This document shows, piece by piece, positions 51,835-63,683 of a DNA stretch of 64,000 bases (positions within the stretch are counted from its first letter, which is position 1; the number at the start of each line of letters is the position of its first letter). A program made the position numbers and the translations under genes. Below the pieces are notes generated by a model. The model ran no database searches. It saw nothing but the letters and a program-made list of their open reading frames with translations, and was not told where the DNA came from. Where the stretch lies: NCBI GenBank assembly GCA_024291935.2, contig JAGTYA010000026.1, positions 5,560,001 to 5,624,000 of the forward strand. The letters are read 5' to 3'. This DNA is from Okapia johnstoni. Its lineage: Eukaryota > Chordata > Mammalia > Artiodactyla > Giraffidae.

Positions 51835-52965
51835 CAGAAGACCAAGGGCAATTCAACACTTTCCTGTGGAACGAATGCACAGTCTTTTCAACAACTGGTG
51901 CTGAAAAAACTAGACCATCACAGAATAAAAAAATCCAAGCAATAAACCTTATAGATTTCACAAATTAACTCAAAATGGACCATAGACCTAAATAGACAAC
52001 AGAAAGCTTCTAGAAGGCAATATGAAAAAACTGAGACGACCCCAGGTTTAGAGTTTTTAAGACACAGTACCAAAAGCACAATCCACAGAAGAAAAATTTG
52101 GTGTATTAGTCTTCTTTAGAATAAAAAAACCTCTGCTCTGTGAAAGACATTAAGAGAATAAAAAGAGAAATCAGACTGGGAAATAACATTCACAAAAGGA
52201 GCTGAAAACATATGTCCACACACCAAAATCTGTACACAAACACTTACAGCAGTTTTACTCAGAAGTGTCAAAACCTGGAAGCAACCAACAAGCCCTTCAC
52301 TAGGTGAGTGGATAAACAAACTATGGTACAATCATACAAGGCAGTGTTGCTGCTGTTTAGTCGCCAAGTTGTGTCAGATTCTTTTGTGACTCCACAGACT
52401 CCACAGCCCAGCAGGCTCCTCTGTCCATGGGATTTCCCAGGCAAGAATACTGGAGTGAATGCCTTTTCCTTCTCCAGAGGCTCTTCCTCACCCAGAGATC
52501 GAACCCACATCTCCTGCATTGGCAGGCAGATTCTTTACCACTGGGCCACCAGGAAAGCCCCACAATGGAGTATTATTCAGCAACAAAAAGAACTATCAAG
52601 ACACAGAGATATGCAGGAAACTTAAATGCATACTACTAAGTGAGAAAAACTAGTCTGAAAAGCTACAATTCTGTATTTGGATTCCAACTTTCTGACATTC
52701 TAGTAAAGGCAAAACTACGGATATAATAACCCAAATAACTATAAATACAAAGAGCAAACCCTAATATAAACTATGGACTTTGGGTGATAATGTTTTATCA
52801 CTTTAGGTTCATCAATCATAACAAATGCACCACACTAATGCAAGATGTTAGTAACAGGACACTGGGAGGCAAGGTGGGGGTATGTGGGAACTCTGTTCTT
52901 CCTGTTCAATTTTTCTGCAAATCTAGAACTGCTCTAAAAACAAAAACGTAGTAGTTAAAAAAAAA
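51835..52965 (+). mobile_element. L1 LINE 3' end fragment with Bov-tA insertion
   Basis: Old L1 ORF2 end: AACTCAAAATGGACCATAGA, GCAACCAACAAGCCCTTCAC, then (after a reverse Bov-tA) AGTATTATTCAGCAACAAAA and the 3' UTR. Confidence 0.85.
52344..52560 (-). mobile_element. Bov-tA SINE
   Basis: A reverse Bov-tA from TTGCTGCTGTTTAGTCGCC to the tRNA head CCACTGGGCCACCAGGAAAG. It splits the L1 at its TACAATGGAATATTATTCAG-type site. Confidence 0.92.
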
Positions 52966-53019
52966 TTATGTCACAAAAACAAAAAAGACAGAAGGACTGT
53001 TCAGAATCAACACTTTTAC

Positions 53020-53235
53020 TGTAAGGGGCCAGAGAGTAAATATTTTAGGTTTTGTGGGACATAAGGTCTCTATCACAACTATTTCAACTATGCCAGAGTA
53101 GCATGCAAACAGCCAGAGACAACATAAATGCATAAACTTGGCTTCATCTACAGATACCGAAATCTGAATTTCACATAGTTTCTATATGTCATAAAAAACT
53201 GTTCTTTGGATTGTTTTCAACCATTTAAAAATGTA
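53020..53235 (+). repeat. hAT-Charlie-type DNA transposon remnant
   Basis: The sequence ACTGTAAGGGGCCAGAGAGT, AAATATTTTAGGTTTTGTGG is characteristic of the MER1/Charlie group. The right end is decayed. Confidence 0.6.
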
Positions 53236-53244
53236 AAAGCCAAA

Positions 53245-53735
53245 GAACTGAAAACACGTATTTAAACAAATACTTGTACACAAATGTTCACAGCAGCACT
53301 ATTTAAAACAGCCAAAAGGTAGAAACAACCCAAATATCCATCACTGGGCAGATAAAGTGTGGTATACCTGTATCAAGGAAATATTATTCAGTCATAAAAA
53401 GGAATGAAATATCGATACAGGCTACCATGTGAATGAATCTCAAAAACATGCTGAGTGGAAGAAGCCTGACACAAAAGGTCCCATATTATTCCATCTATAT
53501 GAAACATCCAGAATAGGCTAATCTATAGGAACACATAGTCAACTAGTGCTTCCCGGAGCTGAAGGGAGGGGCTGATGGGGACACTGCTTAACAGTACAGA
53601 GTTTCCTTTCTGGGTGTTTAAAATGTCTTGAAACTAGACAGAATGCACTGAATGTATTAAATGTCAATACACCGCACACTTTAAAGTGGTTAATTTATTT
53701 ATGTGAATTTTACCTCAATTAAAAAAAAACAATAC
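53245..53735 (+). mobile_element. L1 LINE 3' end fragment
   Basis: CACAAATGTTCACAGCAGCA, AGTCATAAAAAGGAATGAAA, and a 3' UTR ending in an A-rich tail. Confidence 0.85.
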
Positions 53736-54049
53736 AGGGGGAAAATGTAAAAGCTATTCTTCCTTTGGGGGCTGTACAGAAACAGGTGGTTAGTCAGACT
53801 TGACACATGAGTTATAGTATGTCAATCTCTATCCTAGATTAAAAGAGACTGAAGAGCTATAATTAAATGGAATGCATAAACTTGGAATGAATCCAGAGTT
53901 TTAAAAAGCCAGAAAAGAGCCATTTAGGCAAACGTGAATATTAGGTAGCAGGGAACTGCTGTTATTTTCTTAGGTTATGACAACAGATTTGTGATCAGGT
54001 TCATACCCTTATTTAGGAAAGACATGCTGAAATATTTAGGGGCTTCCAA

Positions 54050-54252
54050 GTGGGCTTCCCTGGTAAAAAACCCGTCTGCCAATCCAGGAGATACAAGAGA
54101 CACAGGTTCCACCCCTAGGTTGGGAAGATCCCCTGCAGGAGGAAATGGCAACCCACTCTAGTATTCTTGCCTGGAAAATTCCATGGAGAAGCCAAGTGGG
54201 CTACAGTCCATGGGGTCGCAAAGAGTCAGACATGACTGAGCACATACACACA
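54050..54252 (+). mobile_element. Bov-tA SINE
   Basis: Head TGGGCTTCCCTGG, body TTGGGAAGATCCCCTGCAGG, end GACATGACTGAGCACATACAC. Confidence 0.92.
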
Positions 54253-54495
54253 CAAATATGTCATGATGTGCAAATTACTTTCAAACAATTCAGCCTTAAA
54301 AAAGTATATACAGAAATAATGTGGCAATTTTTAGAAAACACTTGGGACTCTAGATGAAGAATATACAGATGATCTACTCTTTCAACTTTTCTGTATTAGA
54401 GTTTTTTCAAACTAAAAAGGTTTGGGGGTAAATGTACTTTGTGAAGGTAGAAAACTGCCTTCAACTGGAGACAGCTGAATACACAGGTTGACAAC

Positions 54496-54532
54496 AGGCA
54501 GATTCTTTACCACTGAACCACCTGGGAAGCTC
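54496..54532 (-). mobile_element. Bov-tA tRNA-head fragment
   Basis: CAGGCAGATTCTTTACCACT followed by CCACCTGGGAAGCTC: only the tRNA-like head, in reverse. Confidence 0.75.
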
Positions 54533-54954
54533 ATATACTTGGATTACTAAGACTATAAAATATAAATTCTAATAACTAGTACTTGTAATATTTAAAAAAT
54601 TACTAAATACTATCTTTTTATACTTGGTCTATGAAGTAGAAAATACATATACCTGTGTATTATTTGTGTACATGCGGGTGTGGATGCATGTATAAAGGCA
54701 AAGAAGACAACATGGTAGGATACATGAACTGATAAAATAGTTCCTTTGCAGTAAGGGATCAAGGCTAAAGCCATTAGGGGCTCTTTAGCTTTATCTATAA
54801 TACTTTAACTTTACATAATAATGTATTATTTATCTATAATACTTTATATAATAATATATTCCTACTCTATTTGTATAATTAAAAACCAGTCATATTTGAA
54901 ATATATAGAACTAGCTGGTTATATAACTTAAGTTCTGAAAATTATAATAGATAC

Positions 54955-55150
54955 CATTTATTGAAACTTCATTGTTTGCAAAGCAGTCTATATTCATTAT
55001 CCCATTAAATCCTGAAACAACTCTAAAAAGGCAAGTATCATTATTACCCCTAATTTAGAAATGACTAAACTGAGACTCTGAGAGGTTAAGAAGTACCCTA
55101 TTTAAGGTCGCACCATGTCAGCATCTGGAAGGGACCCCAAACCACACTAA
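54955..55150 (+). repeat. MIR SINE remnant
   Basis: TATTCATTATCCCATTAAAT, TAAACTGAGACTCTGAGAGG, then a CATCTGGAAGGGACC end. Confidence 0.7.
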
Positions 55151-55504
55151 AGCAAATTCAGACACAAACTGACAGATTAGTTACAGCCTTGCTAAGGGAA
55201 TATTCAGTTAATGTAGGAGTCAAGAGAAAACACTCCTTAATTTTGGCCATTGTTAAAGAAAAATATTTGCTTATTTATCTACCAGACTCAATAAAGGAAG
55301 CTGTAAGACCATTTCTTGACTGACTTACTAACTACATTGAACATGGTTGTGGCATTCCAAACCTACCAAAAGCTTAACAGATTTAAGTAGAACTGAAGTG
55401 ACAAGCCATGGACCACCAGCCTCTACACCTCAGCTCTTTTGGTTCATTCTAAGCAAAGTACAGTAGATAAATTCATCTGGACTGCACTTCAGGGTGTGGA
55501 TTAT

Positions 55505-55800
55505 TTGTTTTTAACTGGAGGGTAATTTCTTTACAATGTTGTGTTGGTTTCTGCCGGATAACATCTTGAATTAGTTGTAACTAAATGCATGCGGGCGTGC
55601 GCGCGCGCGCACACACACACACACACACACAGTCCCTCCCTCTTGATCCTCTCTCCCACCCACCACCTATCCTGCCCCATTAGGTGGTCAGAGCACCAGG
55701 ATGGGCTCCCCATGTCATACAGCAGCTACCCCGAGTTATTCATTTTACACATGGTAGTGTATATATATTAACAGTACTTTCTCAATTTGTTCCATTCTCT
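55505..55800 (-). mobile_element. L1 3' UTR fragment (bovine type)
   Basis: Reverse L1 3' UTR: TAACTGGAGGGTAATTTCTT, CAATGTTGTGTTGGTTTCTG, then CAGTCCCTCCCTCTTGATCC and further 3' UTR-like blocks. An alternating GC/AC tract is embedded. Confidence 0.8.
55594..55631. repeat. (GC)n(AC)n microsatellite, Z-DNA-prone
   Basis: GCGTGCGCGCGCGCGC followed by eleven or so AC units. A fully alternating purine-pyrimidine tract. Confidence 0.9.
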
Positions 55801-56267
55801 CCTTGCCCCGCTTGGATTATTTGTTTCTGATAAAGGAAAAACCCTATGATTTGAGTTTTATCTACCAAACATCTTTTTTTTTAAAGGACAGCAATAATGA
55901 CAAGTATATAAAGCAACTATAACTGAGTTAGTAAAAACTAAGTAAGTGTACACTCAGTCGATATTTACATTACCACTAGAATAAAGTCTTGCTACAGGAA
56001 TCTCTAACTTAAGGTAACAATGCAGCGTCTCTGAAGCTCATGATCCTTGAACTTCTCTTCCCTTTTTACCTTAATAAAGTTTAGCTAGGTTCACTGACTC
56101 CTGAAATTCAGTGAAAGGTATCTCTTTTAACCTGATCTTTCCCAGGATGGCAAGAGAGCTGTGGTTAAGCCTGGATGAAACACCAACAAGACTTACCTCT
56201 ACTCTCATATGCCAAATCTTCCATAACACTATTGTTTTTAAGTTGATTACATACTCTGGAGAATAAG

Positions 56268-56610
56268 AATAAGGAGATCAAACCAGTCAATCTTAAAGGA
56301 AATCAACCCTGAATACTCACTCACTGAAAGGACTGATGCTGAAGCTGAAGCTCTAATACTGCTGAAGCTGAAGCTCTAATACTCTGGACACCTGATGCAA
56401 ACAGCCAACTCACTGGAAAAGATCCTGATGCTGGGAAAGATTGAAGGCAGAAGAGGGTGACAGAGGATGAGATGGCTGGATGGTATCATCAAAACAATGG
56501 ACATGAACTTGGGTAAACTCCAGGAGATGGTGAGGGACAGGGAAGTCTGGCATGCTGCAGTTCATGGGGTCACAGATTCGGAGGCAACTTAGGTGAACAA
56601 CAACAACATA
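56268..56610 (+). mobile_element. BovB LINE 3' fragment
   Basis: From AAGGAGATCAAACCAGTCAA to AACTTAGGTGAACAACAACA. A 23-bp unit (GAAGCTGAAGCTCTAATACT plus GCT) is tandemly duplicated at 56337-56382. Confidence 0.93.
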
Positions 56611-56943
56611 TTCTGGGCTTATATGTCAGACACTGTCACAAATCTTAGCTGTGTCAACTTCCATCTTGCATGGGATATTTATATCTGGTTCAGGAAATCT
56701 TTACTGCTAGTGCTACAAAGTAACTTTAGTGCTGGGTCAGGTTCTCAGGAAATTTCAAACATACTAACATAATTCCAGATGAACTAAAAAAGCTACCTAC
56801 CTTTAAAAGCTTTCACAAAACATCTTACGCTCAAGAAATCAATAGATTAAACTCACTAAAATGAGGGCAGAAAGCATGGAACTATAGTTAATAACCAATA
56901 TTTTTTATAGCCAATTATTAACCTGAAGTTTTTTTTCTACAGC

Positions 56944-56965
56944 AAAAAAAAAAAAAAAAAAAAAA
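56944..56965 (+). repeat. Poly(A) tract, 22 bases
   Basis: Pure A run followed by GGAGAGAGAGA. No SINE or LINE body precedes it that I can recognise. Confidence 0.85.
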
Positions 56966-57379
56966 GGAGAGAGAGAATAAATGGTTCTTTCCCCTTCACC
57001 ATTTCAATATTGCTCATTGTGTATTCAGTGACTTCAATTCATATTACACATGCTATTTCAAGCTTCTTTCCTAAACTCTGTTTCCTGTTCTATCACCTTT
57101 CCTTACAAATGATGACCTCATGACTTCATAAAGAACATCAAAACTTTAAAAGCTAGCAATTATGGTTTGCCTTCGCTACAATGGTAGGCCAACCCCTTGC
57201 TCTTTGTCCTACTCTAATCATCTCACCCTCTCATTGGGTCTCAGCAATTTCACTCAAATCTCAAAACAACTAAGTTCTAAAACGTGCCTTTTGCACTTCA
57301 CTTTCGGAAATTATTTCTCTGGCTCTCTGTCCTCAATAGTTTAAGATCCAGCATTTCCAGAGAAGCTATTATTTAATTC

Positions 57380-57458
57380 TGATTCTTGAATATCAGATAT
57401 TCTTGAATATCAGAATATCAGATATCAAGAATACTGATATTCTTGAATATCAGTCTCC
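57380..57458. repeat. Clustered short palindromes (GATATTCTTGAATATC type)
   Basis: ATTCTTGAATATCAG recurs three times, with an inverted GATATCAAGAAT between copies. GATATTC-TT-GAATATC is itself a palindrome with a 2-base centre. Confidence 0.75.
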
Positions 57459-57489
57459 CAACAATGCAGTTCAAATTTCAGGTACCACG

Positions 57490-58130
57490 GTATATGAACC
57501 GTGGGTAGCTGCCTAAGTACAAATTTCACCCCTTGAAAAAGTGGCTATGAAAATGACAGATGTGTATTGTGTCCAGTGACCAATCACCCCTTCTTCCAAA
57601 GTCTGTTGATGAGTCACTGGGCATGTTATTCAGTTTGTACACAAACAGCACACAGTGTGTAGCTGTGTTGACACCTAGTCTCCAGTAATAAACCCACATG
57701 AAATTTTACAAAAATAGATAATCAAAAGAGGAAACTGGCCTTCAGAGATAAAAATGAAGAAAGAGATAAAAAGTGGTAATGCTGGAAGTGAAATCTGTGT
57801 AGAAAACAGAGTTACATGCCTCGGATAAAGTTAGTGCAGGCAAACTTCTCAACATACACGTTAAGGAAAGTGATGATGGTGATAAGGATGAGGCTGTCCC
57901 AGAGAAAAGAGACATTAGCAAAAAAGAACTCTCAGTGATATTCATGACATTGAAAGTACAAAGGATAAAATGCTGGAAGTCAAGGTATCCGGAAGATGTT
58001 TGCTCCATATCTTAAGTTACACAACTAGAAGCAGGCAAGCACCGCACCGTTCAAGCTACGGCAAGTTTTAAAGAAAGATACAGAACACTTTAATATTCAA
58101 TGTTTCTAATGCTTTAAACTATAGTGTATC
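57490..58130. other. Unrecognised segment, possibly an ancient element
   Basis: Compositionally distinct from the surrounding repeats, with broken short frames on both strands (for example 57742-58008 minus). I cannot assign it to a family. Confidence 0.3.
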
Positions 58131-58145
58131 AAATAAACACCTTCC

Positions 58146-58220
58146 AGACCCAGGGATCAAACCCAGGTCTTCTGCATTGCAGGCAGATTCTTTACTGTCT
58201 GAGCCACCAGGGAAGCCCCC
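58146..58220 (-). mobile_element. Bov-tA tRNA-head fragment
   Basis: CCCAGGGATCAAACCCAGGT through CTGAGCCACCAGGGAAGCC: only the tRNA-like head, in reverse. Confidence 0.85.
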
Positions 58221-58777
58221 CAAAAACATGTATTTACTATTGTTTTCACTTTCTCATACATTTATAACCAATGATGAAATCATTTTTAATTTTGACAAAA
58301 AAATTTAAAGGGCACATAATTTTTCCCACTGACAAGGATCTTGCAAGGCCTCAGTCTGCAGGGTCATTTTTACAGTCCCATACTACCATGCAAAGTGGGG
58401 CTGTGTGGATATATACAAGTGTGTGTGCGCATATAGGTATGGAATTTATTTACTGAAGCATGGTTGATTTACAATGTGTTAGTTTCTGATGTGCAGCAAA
58501 GTGACTCAGTTATACATACACATACACACATTCTTTTTCATATTTTTTTCCATTATCGTTTACTATAGGATATTGAGTATAGTTTCCAGTGTTATACAGC
58601 AGGACCTTGTTGCTTATCTATTTTATATATAATAGTTTGTATCTGCCTAATAATATCCCCCCCCATCACCACCTTTCACTTTTGGTAACCATGTCTGTTT
58701 TCTGTGTCTGTGGGTCTGTTTCTGTTTCGTAGATAAGTTCATTTATGCCATATTTTAGATTCCACATATAAGTGATA

Positions 58778-58973
58778 GGGCTCCCCTTGTGGCTCAGCTG
58801 GTAAAGAATCCGCCTGCAAGGCGGGAGACCTGGGTTTGATCCCTGGGTTGTGAAGATCCCTTGGAGAAGGGAAAGGCTACCCACCCCAGTATTCTGGCCT
58901 GGAGAATTCTATGGACTGTATTGTCCACAGGGTTGCAAAGAGTTGGACACAACTGAGCGACTTTCACTTTCAC
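58778..58973 (+). mobile_element. Bov-tA SINE in L1
   Basis: Head GGGCTCCCCTTGTGGCTCAG, end GCGACTTTCACTTTCAC. An 11-bp duplication, TATAAGTGATA, flanks it at 58767-58777 and 58974-58984. Confidence 0.95.
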
Positions 58974-59069
58974 TATAAGTGATACCATATGGTATCTCTT
59001 ATTTCACTTTGTTTGATAATCTCTAGGTCCATCTATGTTGCTGTAAATGGCATTATTTCATTCTTTTTT

Positions 59070-59172
59070 TTTTTGCCAGGCCAAGCAGCTTGTGGGATCT
59101 CAGTTCCCCAACCAAGGACTGAACCTGCAATACAACAGTGAAAATGCTGAATCTTCACCACAAGAGCTCCCA
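59070..59172 (-). mobile_element. CHR SINE in L1
   Basis: TTTTGCCAGGCCAAGCAGC to CACAAGAGCTCCCA, in reverse. An 18-bp duplication, ATTATTTCATTCTTTTTT, flanks it at 59052-59069 and 59173-59190. Confidence 0.9.
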
Positions 59173-60454
59173 ATTATTTCATTCTTTTTTATGGCTGAGT
59201 AGTATTCCATTGCTACTTTAGAAGAAGTAGTATTCCACGTCTTCTTTAGCCATTCAGCGGGATATTTAGGTTGTTTCCATGTCTTGGTTACCATAAACAG
59301 TGTTGCTGTGAACACTGGGGTGCATTTATCTTTTTGAATTACAGTTTTCTCTGGATATATGCCCAGTAGTGAGGCTGCTGCATTATATGGCAACTCTATT
59401 TTTAGTTTTTTAAGGAACCACCGTATTGTTTTCCAAAGTAGCTGCACCAATTTACATTCCACAGGTGTGTATTTTTTTGCCCACTTACTCCCAAACCATC
59501 TGAGAATAAGTTGCATATATGGTGTCCCTTTACTCCTAAATACTTGAGCATGTATTTCCTAAGAATAAGGATTTTTTTCTACCAAACCATAGAACAGCTG
59601 TCAGAGATTACTTTTTAAGAACCTATCTACTCTTAAGGAATAAAAGATGGAATCAATGCCTGCTGTTCAATGTCAAAGATAGCAGCTGTGAAATGTATAA
59701 ATTAGTTTTTCAGATGTAGTATCTTTCAGGCAATTATATAGTTTAAACTTTCTGTTTAAGACACTGTCAACAGTAAAAATAAAGTAAATGGATAAAGGAA
59801 ACTCCCTAAAGCTAGTCAAATATTCAATTAAGTTTTAATACTCCCCAGTATGTAGGGAATAAAAATAAATTTTCATAATCTTCCCTTTAACATGTTACAA
59901 TCCTTCAGGTACTCAGCAATCACAGGTGGAGCATCTTGACACTACACAAAAATGTTAACTACACTACAGGGTTAAGCATACAGTAAAAGAAAAAAACAAC
60001 AAACTGTCACTAGTAGATAAGGAGAGAATTATATTTAATCAAATTCATTATATTTTTAATTATCTCCCTTGTGCCAGACATTATTAATATTCTGATAAAT
60101 AAAACTGTAATGGTTCCTGCCCCAGAATCTAGAGTAAGTGGAAAGACAATCAGGGTATTATTTGCTATGACAACAGAAAAATCTACTGTTAAAGAAATAG
60201 GGAGAAGAGGTACCTTACCTGCAGGAAAAGAAGGAGATGTCAAAATTTTCCTAAAGGATGAAACAGAGAAGCTGAATCTGAAGGATAAATTAAATTCAAG
60301 AGAGGAAGAAAAGTGTTCAACTCAGAATTACATATGCAAAGGCCCCAAAGTAAAAGAGGACACAGAGCTTTAGGAAGAGAAAGTAGCTGAGTACAGTATC
60401 ATTTTCAGGAAATGAGAAAGGGAGAATATGGTGTGACGCAAAGAAATTCAACCT

Positions 60455-60600
60455 GCAGGAAAAAGACCTGGTTTCCAAGCTTGCTCTAGTAGTTGTATAA
60501 CTTTAGGACAAGTCATTTTACCTCTCTGGGCCTCTACTTCCTAATGAGCAAAATGAGGACACTACCACATTCCCCTTCAAAGAGTCATCTCAAAAATCAA
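60455..60600 (+). repeat. MIR SINE remnant
   Basis: AAGACCTGGTTTCCAAGCTT, CAAGTCATTTTACCTCTCTG, AATGAGCAAAATGAGGACAC. Confidence 0.75.
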
Positions 60601-60761
60601 GTTTTAAAAAGTGTGTTATAAAGAAAAAAAAAAAAAGATTTTAAAAATTCTGTTTACCAAAATATACCATTAAGAAAATAAAATGACAAGTCACAAACTT
60701 TTGGAAAAAATATCTGCAACACATTAAGTCTAACAAAGGACTTGCATCCAAATATATGTTG

Positions 60762-60985
60762 TTTTGTTGTTGTTTAGCTGTTTAGGTAACTGTGTCCAAC
60801 TCTCTGCGACTCAATGCACTGCAGCCTGCCAGGCTCCTCTGTCTGTGGGAATTCCCAGGCAAGAATACTTGAGTGGGTTGCCATTTCCTTCTCCAGGGGC
60901 TCTTCCCAACACAGAGATCGAACGCAGGTCTCCTGCACTGGCAGGGCAGGTGGATTCTCTACCACTGAGCCACCAGGGAAGCCCC
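60762..60985 (-). mobile_element. Bov-tA SINE
   Basis: Reverse Bov-tA: TTGTTGTTTAGCTGTTTAGG to TGAGCCACCAGGGAAGCCCC. Confidence 0.93.
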
Positions 60986-61041
60986 ATCCAAAACAAAAAG
61001 AACTACAAATCAACAATTAAAAGATGAACAAACCAATAAAA

Positions 61042-61053
61042 GGGGGGGGGGGG
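61042..61053. repeat. Poly(G) tract, 12 bases
   Basis: Twelve uninterrupted G residues followed by CGG. Confidence 0.9.
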
Positions 61054-61216
61054 CGGTGAAAGACTGAACAGACACTCTTTTCAAAAAAAATACACAAATG
61101 CTTAATAAGCACAGGAGAAGGTACTCAACAAGATTAGTTATCAGAGAAATACCAATTTTAATCAAGAGATACTATTTCACACTCATTAGAATGGCTAATG
61201 TCAAAAATGTTGCTAA

Positions 61217-61330
61217 GGGGATTTTCCTGGTGGTCCAGTGCTTAAAAGACTGCGCTCTCAATGCAGGGGGCAAAGGTTCAATTCCTGGTGGGGGAACTAA
61301 GATCCCCAACGCTGCAAGGCATGAACAAAA
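61217..61330 (+). mobile_element. CHR SINE in L1
   Basis: GGGGATTTTCCTGGTGGTCC, B-box GGTTCAATTCC, A-tail. AATGTTGCTAAG and AATGCTGGCAAAG at the flanks suggest an imperfect duplication. Confidence 0.88.
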
Positions 61331-61430
61331 AAAATGCTGGCAAAGATATGGAGCAAAGTGAAGATCTCATACACTGGTGGCAGAAGCATAAGGTGGGACA
61401 GCACTTTAAAGGTACACATACATTTACCAT

Positions 61431-61706
61431 GCTGCTGCTGCTGCTGCGTCGCTTCAGTCATGTCTGACTCTGTGCGACCCCATATACGGAAGCCCACCAG
61501 ACTCCGCTGTCCCTGGGATTCTCCAGGCAAGAACAATGGAGTGGGTTGCCATTTCCTTCTCCAATGCATGAAAGTGAAAAGTGAAAGTGAAGTCGCTCAG
61601 TTGTGTCCGACTCTTCGCGACCCCATGGACTGCAGCCCACCAGGCTCTTCTGTCCATGGGATTTTCCAGGCAAGAGTACTGGAGTGGGGTGCCATTGCCT
61701 TCTCCC
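61431..61706 (-). mobile_element. Bov-A2 SINE in L1
   Basis: A reverse dimer starting with (GCT)5. A perfect 12-bp duplication, TACATTTACCAT, flanks it at 61419-61430 and 61707-61718, so the insertion is recent. Confidence 0.95.
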
Positions 61707-62439
61707 TACATTTACCATATGACCTAGCAACTACTCCTTTGTATTTTCTCAAGAAAAAATGAAAATGCGTCCATATCAACACTTACAAGGATATTTACCA
61801 CAGCCTTATTCGCAACAGCCAAAAACAAAACCACCTAAATGTCCAATCAAAAGAATAAACAAATTATGGTATGTATGCACAATGGAATAAAAAGGAAAAA
61901 CTACGGAAGCACACGGACAAATCTCAAAAACATAATGTTAAGTGAAAGAAGCCCCTCAAAGAAGAGCAAATGTTATGATTCTATATCTATGAAGACTGGC
62001 AAATTTAGTCTATGGTGACAGAAGTCAGATACAGGGATGGAAGAGGACACTAAAGACAAAGGGACACAAGGGAATTTTCCAGGAAGACAGGAATGTTACA
62101 CTGTCAAAACTCACCAAATTCAATGTAAGACTTGTATATTTTATTGTATTTTAAATATTAATATATAGAAATATAAAAAATAACATGGCTATGAAATCAG
62201 CACAATCCAGAAAGTAGGAAATTCTATAGGACAAGTAACCAGATCTTTCTACAAGAAAAGAAAAAGAAAAGGGGGAAACAGTGACTTACAGGTTGAGACT
62301 TTAAACACATCAACCATACACAACATGTGGATGGACCTTATCTGACTCATGATTCAAACAAACCAATCATTCAAAAAAAAAACAGTGAGAGTCATTAGGA
62401 AAATCTGAACAATGAAGACATTAAGAAGCTGTTCATTTA

Positions 62440-62830
62440 CTGAGACAATAGTAACATACTTTTAAAGCCTCCATATTACGGAGCAACATAGATAAATCTC
62501 CGAATGTTGAGTGCAACAAGCCAGACAGAGAATACACATTTCAAAGTTCAAAATCAAGTAAAACTACATGAAAGCACTAGAAGTCTCCACTGGAAAAGAA
62601 AAACGAGTTAGTGTTTGGGAGGGGCCTGAGCAAACTTCTGAGGTGACGGCAACTCCAAATCTTGATGAGTGATTGTTACAAGAGGATTCATTCTGCGATC
62701 ACGTGCTGGACTAGAAGTTTGTTATATGTTCTTTTATGTAAGTGCTTTATACGTTACAAATAATAAGTTTTACTAAAAATTCAGATATACATAACTGAAG
62801 TATGTCACAGACGAAATAAATTACTCAAAT
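62440..62830 (+). mobile_element. Possible decayed L1 3' fragment
   Basis: Weak similarity to L1 3' blocks (GGAGCAACATAGATAAATCT, CAAGCCAGACAGAGAATACA). Confidence 0.45.
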
Positions 62831-63074
62831 AAAAGTATCTGGGATTTAATTTAAAATAATTCTGAGGGAGCGGAGGATACAGATGAGAGAGCTCCATATG
62901 CTGATAATCGTTGCAGGCGGGGATGGGTATAGGGGAGTACATCCACTATTATTTATTTTGTGTATGTTTAAATTTTTTCAAAGTTTTTTTTTTAATGTTC
63001 ATAATCTTAACTACTGTACTTCTAGGAATGATAAGGATATTCCCAGAAACATTAAAAAAAAGTTAAGTTCACCA

Positions 63075-63200
63075 CTTTTTCTTTTTGGCCACATCGTAGA
63101 GCATGCAAGGATCTCAGTTCCCTGACTAGGGATTGAACCTGCAGCCCTAGTAGGAAGTGGAAGCACAGATTCTTAACCACTGAGCTGTCAGAGAAGTCCC
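63075..63200 (-). mobile_element. CHR SINE
   Basis: Reverse CHR: CTTTTTGGCCACATCGTAGA, ACTAGGGATTGAACCTGCAG, head GTCAGAGAAGTCCC. Confidence 0.9.
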
Positions 63201-63683
63201 TGCACTTTTATTTTCAATGTTCCCCAAATGTTCAATAACACAGAAATGGGCAAATAAACTATAGGAAATCACAGTATACCTTTAATCAATAAAAACTTTA
63301 ATAAGAATTTTTAGTGACTGGAAAGTGATTATGATAAAGTTAAAAAGCAAGATATAAAATGGTATCAAGCACAATCCCAGCTACACAGAAATACGTTAAA
63401 TGCATGGGGAAAAAAAACTGGAAGGAGATATGTTAAAATGTAATGACGATTAAATTTACGATTATGAGTGATTTTCCTGTATTTTTCACACCCAGCACGT
63501 GTAACTTTTATCACTCAGCAAGGTAAAATCCTTTAAACATGTTCCTCATTCACTCACTCAAAATATGGATTCTATCAATGCTGAGGGAAGAAAGCAAAAA
63601 CACTAATAAATTGTGGAAAAGTCATCAGTATTACATTCCAAAAGACTGATCAATATGGGAAAAGGTAAAACAAAATTTTACCC

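Larger units (their letters stand above)
58436..59560 (-). mobile_element. L1 LINE 3' end, reverse, with two SINE insertions
   Basis: Reverse L1: TACTGAAGCATGGTTGATTT, CAGCAGGACCTTGTTGCTTA, TTATGGCTGAGTAGTATTCC, TTGTTTTCCAAAGTAGCTGC. Interrupted by a Bov-tA and a CHR, both with target-site duplications. Confidence 0.9.
61085..62165 (+). mobile_element. L1 LINE 3' end fragment with two SINE insertions
   Basis: L1 ORF2 end (AATACCAATTTTAATCAAGA, ACTCATTAGAATGGCTAATG) split by a CHR and a Bov-A2, then the 3' UTR to TTGTATATTTTATTGTATTT. Confidence 0.85.

Noticed and set aside
58146..58220. tRNA-like sequences with A/B boxes (here and in other SINE heads)
   Set aside because: These are the tRNA-derived heads of Bov-tA and CHR SINEs, not functional tRNA genes: they are attached to SINE bodies or are decayed.
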